This document shows, in pieces, positions 18,116-24,469 of a stretch of 24,590 bases of DNA. The stretch spans positions 1 through 24,590 of the forward strand of contig JBFXDD010000054.1 of assembly GCA_050181465.1 (NCBI GenBank), written 5' to 3'. The translations under genes were made by a program, and so were the position numbers. Under the pieces are notes generated by a model, which saw only the letters and a list, made by a program, of their open reading frames with translations, was not told the DNA's origin and made no database searches. The DNA comes from JACRLW01 sp050181465. Its GTDB lineage: Bacteria > Planctomycetota > UBA1135 > UBA2386. Each line of letters starts with the position of its first letter. The stretch's first letter is position 1.

Positions 18116-18535
18116 TCAGGCCGAGAAGGACGTACCGCAACCGCAGGTTCCCGTGGCGGAAGGATTCTTGAACACGAATCCGCGGTCGAGCAGTCCGTCG
18201 TTGAAGTCGAGCATGGTGCCGCCCATGAAGAATTCGCTCTTCTTGTCGATCACCACGTTCACGCCGTGTTGCTGGAACGTGAGGTCGAACTCGGTCGGTC
18301 CCACGCTGTCGAAGTCGAGCACGTAGGAGAAGCCCGAACAGCCGCCGCCCTTGGCGCCGATGCGCACCCAGGTCGACTCGATCGGCATCGAGTTCTCTTC
18401 CATGACTCGCATGATCTCCTTCGCGGCGCGTTCGGAGATCTGCACGCCACGTTTCGCTTTCGCGTCGGACGCCGGGGCTGTCGCGTTCGTCGCGGTGTTC
18501 GTCGCCGTGGGCTTCGCCAAGTCGTCGGTCATCAT
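18116..18535 (-). CDS. iscA: A-type Fe-S carrier, IscA/ErpA family
   Basis: 139 residues from the ATG at 18535, chosen because GAGG (complement of 18541-18544) lies five bases upstream. A GTG at 18550 overlapping the iscU stop is the alternative, and the next codon (18532) is also ATG. The three conserved cysteines are present: C66 (GGGCSGFSY), C131 and C133 (TCGCGTSF). It accepts clusters from IscU and passes them to [4Fe-4S] targets. An N-terminal extension of about 29 residues rich in Thr, Ala and Asn precedes the core (from VQISERAAKEI). Such an extension is not part of the usual domain and is probably disordered. IscA versus ErpA is assigned by operon position only. Confidence 0.92.
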   Translation of the reverse strand: MMTDDLAKPTATNTATNATAPASDAKAKRGVQISERAAKEIMRVMEENSMPIESTWVRIGAKGGGCSGFSYVLDFDSVGPTEFDLTFQQHGVNVVIDKKSEFFMGGTMLDFNDGLLDRGFVFKNPSATGTCGCGTSFSA

Positions 18536-18546
18536 GGGTTCCTCAT

Positions 18547-18972
18547 TCACGAAGCGGTGTTACCGCCCGCGACGCCCTGGCTCTCCAGCGACTTCGCTTG
18601 CTTCTGCTTGTAGTCGGCGATCGCCGCCTTGATGGCGTCTTCCGCAAGCACCGAGCAGTGGATCTTCACCGGCGGCAGCGACAGTTCTTCGACGATCTGG
18701 GTGTTCTGGATCTTCATCGCGTCGTCGAGGGTCGTGCCCTTGAGCCACTCGGTGGCCAACGACGACGATGCGATCGCGGAGCCGCAGCCGTAGGTCTTGA
18801 ACTTCGCATCGACGATGCGGCCCTGGTCGTCGACCTTGATCTGCAGCTTCATGACGTCCCCGCACTCGGGGGCGCCGACGACACCGGTGCCGACGTCGTC
18901 CGCGTTCTTGTCGAGCGAGCCCACGTTGCGCGGGTTCTGGTAGTGGTCGATGACCTTGTCGCTGTAAGCCAT
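18547..18972 (-). CDS. iscU: Fe-S cluster scaffold protein IscU
   Basis: 141 residues from the ATG at 18972, giving the conserved opening MAYSDKVIDHYQNPRNVGS. An in-frame GTG at 19014 would add a Pro-rich 14-residue leader without homology. Cluster ligands C37, D39, C63 and C106 are at the same positions as in E. coli IscU, and the HscA recognition motif LPPVK is intact at 99-103. A polar 15-residue tail extends past the usual end. No Shine-Dalgarno is seen; the leader reads TCCGCC directly before ATG, as for the isc fusion gene. It lies 94 bases after the iscR-iscS fusion. Confidence 0.96.
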   Translation of the reverse strand: MAYSDKVIDHYQNPRNVGSLDKNADDVGTGVVGAPECGDVMKLQIKVDDQGRIVDAKFKTYGCGSAIASSSLATEWLKGTTLDDAMKIQNTQIVEELSLPPVKIHCSVLAEDAIKAAIADYKQKQAKSLESQGVAGGNTAS

Positions 18973-19066
18973 GGCGGATTCTGCTGGGGTGGGAGGATTC
19001 GGTTTCGTGCTCACTCCGCCGACTTACGCGGCGGGCTCGCTCGTTGGATTCGTCGGAGGGGCTGGA

Positions 19067-20908
19067 TCAGTGCACGGTCCACTTGACTTGAGAGAGATCG
19101 ATCCCTTCTTGGACCATCTCCCACAGGGGCGACATGGCGCGGAGTCGTTCGACTTCGCGCGTGACCAGATCGATGACGTAGTCGACTTCGGCCTCGGTGT
19201 TGAAGCGACCGAGGGAGAAGCGGATGGAGCTGTGCGCGAGTTCGTCGCCGAGTCCCAAGCTCTTCAGCACGTAGCTCGGCTCGAGGCTCGCCGAGGTGCA
19301 GGCGGAACCCGACGACACCGCGACATCCTTGATGCCCATGATGAGCGATTCACCTTCGACGTAGGGGAAGGAGATGTTGCACAGGTGCGGCAGCCGGTGC
19401 GAGGGATCGCCGTTGACCACCGCGTCGGGGATGCGAGCCAAGATGCCGTTCTCCAGGCGATCGCGCAGCATGCGAACGCGCGCGACGCCGCTCTCGAACT
19501 CCTCGCGCGCGAACTTGGCAGCGAGACCGAGACCGACGATGCCCGGAACGTTCAAGGTTCCCGAGCGCATTCCGCGCTCGTGACCGCCGCCGTCGAGCTG
19601 CGGCGACAGCCGCACGCGCGGGTTGCGTCGGCGAACGTAGAGCGCACCCACACCCTTCGGGCCGTACAGCTTGTGCGCGGACAGCGAGAGCAGGTCGATG
19701 TTCTGCGCCTCGACGTCGATCGCGATGCGACCGACCGCCTGGGTGGCGTCGGTGTGGAACAGCGTGCCGCGCTCACGACAGATGCGACCGATCTCGGCGA
19801 TCGGGTGCACCGTCCCGGTCTCGTTGTTCGCGGCCATGAGTGAGACCAGCACGGTGTCGTCGCGGATGGCCGCGCGCAGCGCTTCGAGGTCGACTCGGCC
19901 TTGGCGGTCCACCTCGAGCCAGGTGATCTCAGCACCTTGCAGTTCGAGGTGCTTGAGCGGATCGATGACGGCCTTGTGCTCCGTGACGCACGACACGAAG
20001 TGCTTACCCTTCTTCGCGTACATCTCCGCGACGCCCTTGATCGCGAGATTGTTGGACTCGGTGGAGCCGCTCGTCCAGACGATATCCTTCTCGCTGGCGC
20101 CGATCAGCGCGGCGACATCCGCGCGCGCGACTTCGACCGCCGACTCGGCTTGCCAACCGTAAGCATGGTTGCGGCTGGCTGCGTTGCCGAAGTGCTCGTG
20201 GAAGTAGGGCACCATGCGATCGACGACGCGGGGGTCGCACGCGGTCGTCGCGCTGTTGTCCATGTAGATCGGAAAGCGGAGCGCCGGTGCGGCGCCGGAC
20301 TTGGCCGCGGCGGCGCCGGGTATGACCGCTGTGCTCTTGCCGTGCGCGAGCTTCTGGAGCGAGCCCTCGGCCGGGACGCTCAGGCCCGCCAGTTCCTCGA
20401 GCGTGAGCTTGCTGAGGAGTCCCTTGATTCGGTTGTGCAGCACCAGCAAGGGGCCGCGCGATCCGCACAAGGGACTGAGATTGCAGTTCTCGTGCTCGGC
20501 GTGATTCTCGTGAACTTCTGCCGGCTGCTCGTGCACCTGTCCTGGATGACGGCCCTGTTGGGGATCGTGCGCCTCTTCCGGATCGCGGGCCTCTTCCGGA
20601 ACCAGGCGGTCGTGGGCGCACTCCACGAAGGAGAAGGGTCCCTCCACGACGTTCAGGATCTCTTCGAAGCTGATGGCGCTCGCTGGTCGCGCCAAGTAGT
20701 AGCCGCCGCGCGCGCCGCGCACCGACCCGAGGATGCCGGCGCGGGTGAGGTCCTTTAGGAGGTTGGCGATCAACGACTTGTTCAGTGCGCTCAGCGAGGA
20801 CAGATCCTGCGCCGACACCAGGGCACCCTCGCCCTCTTGGGCGGTCTTCCGCGCCAGGAAGGCGAGGATGAACACGGCGTAGTCGGCCTTCTTGGTGATG
20901 CGAAACAT
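19067..20908 (-). CDS. Fused Rrf2/IscR-type regulator and IscS cysteine desulfurase
   Basis: 613 residues in one uninterrupted frame. Residues 1-95 are an Rrf2-family winged-helix domain (MFRITKKADYAVFILAFLAR; recognition region ALNKSLIANLLKDLTRAGIL; wing GARGGYYLARP). Three cysteines typical of IscR cluster binding follow: C97, C142 and C148. The first gap is expanded to 44 residues by a Glu/His-rich insertion with seven histidines (99-139). An Ala-rich linker (about 190-212) leads to a full class V PLP enzyme: H311 (TEHKAVID), D387 (HTDATQAVG), PLP lysine K413 (SLSAHKLYGPKG) and the persulfide cysteine C537 (SSGSACTSASLE), ending in WTVH. The desulfurase supplies sulfur to IscU; the sensor would repress isc transcription. 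The ATG at 20908 is the family start; upstream frame is promoter DNA. Genes are separate iscR and iscS in E. coli. Confidence 0.93.
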   Translation of the reverse strand: MFRITKKADYAVFILAFLARKTAQEGEGALVSAQDLSSLSALNKSLIANLLKDLTRAGILGSVRGARGGYYLARPASAISFEEILNVVEGPFSFVECAHDRLVPEEARDPEEAHDPQQGRHPGQVHEQPAEVHENHAEHENCNLSPLCGSRGPLLVLHNRIKGLLSKLTLEELAGLSVPAEGSLQKLAHGKSTAVIPGAAAAKSGAAPALRFPIYMDNSATTACDPRVVDRMVPYFHEHFGNAASRNHAYGWQAESAVEVARADVAALIGASEKDIVWTSGSTESNNLAIKGVAEMYAKKGKHFVSCVTEHKAVIDPLKHLELQGAEITWLEVDRQGRVDLEALRAAIRDDTVLVSLMAANNETGTVHPIAEIGRICRERGTLFHTDATQAVGRIAIDVEAQNIDLLSLSAHKLYGPKGVGALYVRRRNPRVRLSPQLDGGGHERGMRSGTLNVPGIVGLGLAAKFAREEFESGVARVRMLRDRLENGILARIPDAVVNGDPSHRLPHLCNISFPYVEGESLIMGIKDVAVSSGSACTSASLEPSYVLKSLGLGDELAHSSIRFSLGRFNTEAEVDYVIDLVTREVERLRAMSPLWEMVQEGIDLSQVKWTVH

Positions 20909-20999
20909 GGCGGATCGGAGTCGGCGCCGGTCACTCGGCCCGGGAGTGGGGTCCCGGCTGCCAAACCCTGCGGAATGCGGGGCTTGCGTGCGGCCCCTG

Positions 21000-21028
21000 A
21001 AAATAGATGCTGTTTGGGGCTCTTTCAA
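21000..21028 (-). promoter_or_regulatory. Predicted sigma-70 promoter for the isc operon
   Basis: On the minus strand, TTGAAA (complement of 21023-21028) and TATTTT (complement of 21000-21005) are separated by exactly 17 bases. This is an AT-rich island in a very GC-rich region, in the 172-bp gap between the isc fusion gene and the divergent ygfZ. Transcription would begin near 20993, giving an untranslated leader of about 85 bases. No recognisable E. coli-type IscR box was found. Confidence 0.6.
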
Positions 21029-21031
21029 GTT

Positions 21032-21048
21032 CGGCCGATGTTCGGCCG
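21032..21048. promoter_or_regulatory. Candidate operator palindrome beside the isc -35 box
   Basis: CGGCCGA-TGT-TCGGCCG is a perfect 7-bp inverted repeat with a three-base spacer, three bases upstream of the predicted -35. Its place between the isc promoter and ygfZ would allow control of both genes. The obvious candidate binder is the Rrf2 domain of the fusion protein, but this is inference. Confidence 0.4.
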
Positions 21049-21080
21049 CGCTGGAAGTGCCCGCGCCGTGCCGTCTCGCC

Positions 21081-22034
21081 ATGTCGATCCTCCCATCCCC
21101 AGACGACCTTCTCACCGGCCTGTGCGCGTCGCTGGGGCAGGATTCGCCCGCGACGCTGGCCTTCGGTCCCGGCTCCGGACCAGGGCTGATCGAGGTCGTC
21201 GGCCAAGACGCCGTCGACTTCCTCCAGCGCATCACGACTGCCGACGTCGCGGCTCTGGCCGACGGTGAGGCCACGCCGCTGGCCTTCCTCGACCCCAAGG
21301 GCAAGCTGCTGGCGACCGCGGTCGCGGGTCGCTCCGCCGACTCGGTGATCCTCGCCGTCCCTCGCGCCCGCTTCGACGAGGTCCTCGCCTGGTGCGAGCG
21401 CTACCACTTCACCGAGAAGCTGACTCTTCGGCCGCACGTCGCGAACGCCAGTCGGCTCCGCCTCGCGGCCGGCGCCCGCGGTCTCGTCGCAACCGGGTCG
21501 GCCAGGATGGCTGTCGACGGCGATTCCGTGCTCCTTTCCTATGCGCGCGGCGGGCTCCTCCGCGAGTGGACTTTCCGGCCGGGCTCCGCCACCCAAGTCC
21601 TCGCGCCGAGCGCCGACGAAGAAGCGCGGCTGGAGCGGCTGCGGATCGCGGCGGGCGACGTGTCGGTCGGCGTCGACACCGACGCGCGCACGCTCGCGCT
21701 CGAGGCCGGGCTCGAGGATCACATCTCGACCACGAAGGGTTGCTACACCGGTCAGGAGATCGTCGCGCGCGTGCATACCTACGGCCACGTCAACAAGCGG
21801 CTGGTGCGTCTGACGATCGAAGGCAGTGCACCGATCGCGCACGGCACTGCGGTGTTCGAGACGGCGCTCGGCGAAACCGTCGGGCGTGTGCTCAGCAGTG
21901 TTGCGGTTCCAGAGGCGGACGCGTGCATCGCGATCGGCATGCTCGCTGAGGGCTTCTTGACCGAGCCCGCACCGCTCGAACTGCGCGGTGAAGTGTCGCG
22001 CGCGGTTCGCTACGCCGACTTGGTGCCCGCGTAG
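21081..22034 (+). CDS. ygfZ: YgfZ/GcvT-like folate-binding Fe-S cluster protein
   Basis: 317 residues from the ATG at 21081 (leader CTCGCC-ATG). The frame is open upstream through the intergenic region, but that part has no protein character. The family signature K219-G-C-Y-T-G-Q-E226 is present, with the conserved cysteine C221. The N-terminal barrel segment (about 35-80: GQDAVDFLQRITTADV, FLDPKGKLLA) matches the GcvT/YgfZ fold. YgfZ binds tetrahydrofolate and supports a subset of Fe-S enzymes, MiaB among them. It is divergent from the isc operon, and MiaE, the step after MiaB, is encoded in this window. Its 3' end overlaps the convergent cupin gene by 25 bases. Confidence 0.9.
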   Translation: MSILPSPDDLLTGLCASLGQDSPATLAFGPGSGPGLIEVVGQDAVDFLQRITTADVAALADGEATPLAFLDPKGKLLATAVAGRSADSVILAVPRARFDEVLAWCERYHFTEKLTLRPHVANASRLRLAAGARGLVATGSARMAVDGDSVLLSYARGGLLREWTFRPGSATQVLAPSADEEARLERLRIAAGDVSVGVDTDARTLALEAGLEDHISTTKGCYTGQEIVARVHTYGHVNKRLVRLTIEGSAPIAHGTAVFETALGETVGRVLSSVAVPEADACIAIGMLAEGFLTEPAPLELRGEVSRAVRYADLVPA

Positions 22035-22876
22035 ACCAACAGCGCCCAAGCTCGACCAGCGTGTGTGCGCAGGATGGGCGGATGCTGCGGGTCGAACTGA
22101 AAGGCGTGGGTGCCGGCAGTGAGCAGGTGTCCGCCGAACTCGCACTCGGACTCACACTCGATCCAGGCCGCAGCTTCGTGCGGATAGTCGCCGGTGACGG
22201 GCGGGGTGAGCCGGCAGGAGCCGTGCGCAGCGATGGTCAACTCGTCGGCGCACAAGCCGCGCGCCTTGTAGTCGAAGGGCAGGATGCGCGAGAGGCGCGC
22301 ACCGTGGCCGAGATCGATCTCGGCCACGCGCCGCGGCAGGATCGCCTCCGGCGACTCCGGAAAGGACTCGCGCGTCTTCCACTCGCCTGTGCTCGGATCG
22401 AAGGCCTTGCCGCTGCCCATGAGGGGCAACAGCGGTTTGCGGGCGAGGCGTTCTCGATCGCTGAGCGGGGTCGACAGCTCCGGCTGGCGCACGCTCGCCA
22501 CCAACAAGATGCCGTCGCCCGTCTCCACGCCGTACGGCACGCTGGGCGGTAGGTAGACCGCGACCGGGCGGCCGTCGAAGGGTGTGTTCCGCAGACCGCG
22601 CCGCGGCCACGACCCGCCGCCGGCGTAGAGGTCGTGCACGCCGCTGTGCACCACGCACACGCTCTCCGCACTCTCATTGCGCCGTGCGATCTTCTCGCCA
22701 CGGACACGAATGCTGCGGATCGAGAGGAGATCTCGTGCGTCGGGGAACCTCGCGAGGCGGTCTTCACCGTCGGCGGTGATCGCGATCGGTGTGAGCGCGA
22801 TCGACTTGGACTCCGCGGACTCGGACTCGGCGGACTTGGATTCGACGGACCTTGGTTCGACGGGGATCTCGCTCAT
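22010..22876 (-). CDS. IolB/KduI-like cupin protein
   Basis: 288 residues. The central part resembles 5-deoxy-glucuronate isomerase (IolB) and related KduI cupins: YAGGGSWPRRGLRNTPFDG followed by RPVAVYLPPSVPYGV, and a second cupin-like half (AEIDLGHGARLSRIL, EFGGHLLTAGTHAFQF). IolB acts in myo-inositol breakdown, but no other iol gene is here and I do not see a clear His-rich metal site, so the substrate is open. The N-terminus (about 8-26) is an SES/AES-type Ser/Glu/Lys repeat, from short tandem DNA repeats near 22800-22850. The ATG overlaps the PPIase stop (ATGA). The final 25 bases overlap ygfZ on the other strand. Confidence 0.6.
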   Translation of the reverse strand: MSEIPVEPRSVESKSAESESAESKSIALTPIAITADGEDRLARFPDARDLLSIRSIRVRGEKIARRNESAESVCVVHSGVHDLYAGGGSWPRRGLRNTPFDGRPVAVYLPPSVPYGVETGDGILLVASVRQPELSTPLSDRERLARKPLLPLMGSGKAFDPSTGEWKTRESFPESPEAILPRRVAEIDLGHGARLSRILPFDYKARGLCADELTIAAHGSCRLTPPVTGDYPHEAAAWIECESECEFGGHLLTAGTHAFQFDPQHPPILRTHAGRAWALLVYAGTKSA

Positions 22877-24237
22877 CGTGCAGGCTCGATCTTGGCTGTG
22901 GCGAGGCGCTCGGCAAGCCAGGCCTCCGTGAGTTCGTCGCGGAGTCGTGCGATCAACTCAGTGTCGCGCGGTGGAGGGAGAATGGTGTCGACGCGAACCA
23001 AGGCCATGCCGCCTTCGATGGTCAGCGGCTCGGAGATGCCGAAGAGCGGCAGTTCGAACGCCGCGGCCAGGATCGACTCGGGCAGTTCGTCGGTCTCGCG
23101 GGGGAACTCGCCGATGCTCCCGCCCTTCACCTTCGAGCCTGGATCCTCACTGTGCACGCGCGCGAGTTCTGCGAAGGGGCGACCCTCCTCACATTGCTTG
23201 CGCACCGCGCGCAGATCGTCGGCGGCCATGGCCGGAGTGCGGGAGACCAGCCCGTTCGGAGTGTCCATCGCACGGATCATGATGGCGGACAGCGCGCGCT
23301 TCTCGCCGTGACGCCGCAGCACGGCCTTGCGGTCGCGCGCCAGACTTTCACGCAAGTCCTTGTCCGGGTGCAACCGCTCGCTGATGAGTCGCTGTTCGAC
23401 CGTCGCGCGCAGGTGTGGTGAGGCGCGGAACTCGTCGATGGTCATCCCCTGGGTTTCTTCGAGCCACTTGTCGTAGGGCACGCCGCGAAACCGTGGATCA
23501 GACTCGATGCGCACGCGGCGCCGCGCCAGCTCTTCCGCGATATCGTCTGCCGTGACCTCGATCCCGAGGCCGACGGCCTCGCGGTGGATCAGATCGCGCA
23601 GCACGAATCGGCGGATGTGCTTCTCGCGTGTCGGCTCGTCGACGACTGCGAACAGCGTCACGCCGAGTTCGACCATGTCGATCGGCTTGCCGTCGACGGT
23701 CGCGATCGCATCCTTGGGCAACTTCTGCGGGTCGGTCTCCACCGCATAGGTGGTTCGCGCCTCGCGCAGCCAGAGTTGGATCAGCTCCGGCGTCACCGCG
23801 TTCGGATCGGTCGAACCGAGCGTGCGCAGCACGACCTGCTCCTGGACGACCCCGGCTCTCACGAAGCGCTCCTCGAAGGTCTTCTGGTCCATGCTCAGTC
23901 GCCCGAGGTAGGCGGCCAGCGAATCGCCCTTCGCCGCGAGATCGTCGGCAATCTGCTGCGTCTTCTTGCCGATCTCCGCCGCCGACGGCGCGATCCCGAG
24001 GCGTTTTGCGGCTGCCCCGATGACGTGGAGATCGATGAGCCCCTCGGCAGCTTCCTTTCCGTCCGCGGTGTGGCGGAGCCGTGCCGCGAGTTCGCGAGCG
24101 AGATCGCTTCGAAGAACCGCCGCGCGCTCGCCGTTCGCGAGGCGATAGAGCGCGACCGGGGGATCGCGATCTTGCGCCGACGACGTTGCGGGGAAAGCGG
24201 CGAGGAGGATCGAGACGACGGCGGTCGACCTTGGCAT
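22873..24237 (-). CDS. SurA-like periplasmic parvulin peptidyl-prolyl isomerase
   Basis: 454 residues. A signal peptide (1-21, VVSILLAAFPATSSA before QD) exports it. Two SurA-N-like helical chaperone segments follow (about 36-138 and 182-290), each with the pattern of a helix bundle ending in LGI.(P/T)...I. The C-terminal parvulin domain spans about 315-418, with RALSAIMIRA, EGRPFAELARVHSEDPGSKVKGGSIGEFPR and AAFELPLFGISEPLTIEGGMALVRV. It probably helps fold outer-membrane or exported proteins. The leader ends in TCCGCC-ATG without a Shine-Dalgarno. It heads a two-gene unit with the cupin. Its upstream gap runs directly into repeat copy E. Confidence 0.88.
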   Translation of the reverse strand: MPRSTAVVSILLAAFPATSSAQDRDPPVALYRLANGERAAVLRSDLARELAARLRHTADGKEAAEGLIDLHVIGAAAKRLGIAPSAAEIGKKTQQIADDLAAKGDSLAAYLGRLSMDQKTFEERFVRAGVVQEQVVLRTLGSTDPNAVTPELIQLWLREARTTYAVETDPQKLPKDAIATVDGKPIDMVELGVTLFAVVDEPTREKHIRRFVLRDLIHREAVGLGIEVTADDIAEELARRRVRIESDPRFRGVPYDKWLEETQGMTIDEFRASPHLRATVEQRLISERLHPDKDLRESLARDRKAVLRRHGEKRALSAIMIRAMDTPNGLVSRTPAMAADDLRAVRKQCEEGRPFAELARVHSEDPGSKVKGGSIGEFPRETDELPESILAAAFELPLFGISEPLTIEGGMALVRVDTILPPPRDTELIARLRDELTEAWLAERLATAKIEPAR

Positions 24238-24285
24238 GGCGGACCGAGGACGCTACCAAAAGCGCTGTCCTCGCGCCCGCCCGCC

Positions 24286-24469
24286 CTAGCCCGGACTCTT
24301 CGTGAACGTCTGCTGCGATCGCCACAAGTCGCGCCCGGCGGCGTCGCTACGTCGGCTCCTCCCTGGCAGCGTAGCTATAGCTACGCTTCGGTCGTCGACC
24401 GACGTAGCTCCTTGCCGAGCATCGACCTGTGTCGATCTCACGACGACGTTCACGAAGCGTCCGGGCTAG
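24286..24469 (+). repeat. 184-bp quasi-palindromic element, copy E
   Basis: CTAG at both ends, exactly 184 bp. The central hairpin GCGTAGCTATAGCTACGC is a perfect 18-bp palindrome. Outer arms read CTACGTCGG/CCGACGTAG, against CTGCGTCGG/CCGACGCAG in copy A, so both members of one base pair differ together. The right terminal region is slightly altered (ACGAAGCGTCCGGG). It lies 48 bp upstream of the start of the PPIase gene on the other strand. Confidence 0.9.

Noticed and set aside
19067..20908. Fusion explained as sequencing error joining iscR and iscS
   Set aside because: Both domains are complete, the linker is in frame, and there is no remnant stop or start signal at the joint. This is kept as the main refutation test, not as the preferred reading.
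24247..24271. Imperfect inverted repeat AGGACGCT...AGCGCTGTCCT upstream of the PPIase gene
   Set aside because: The stem is short and has a three-base bulge; without comparative data it is no better than chance in GC-rich DNA.
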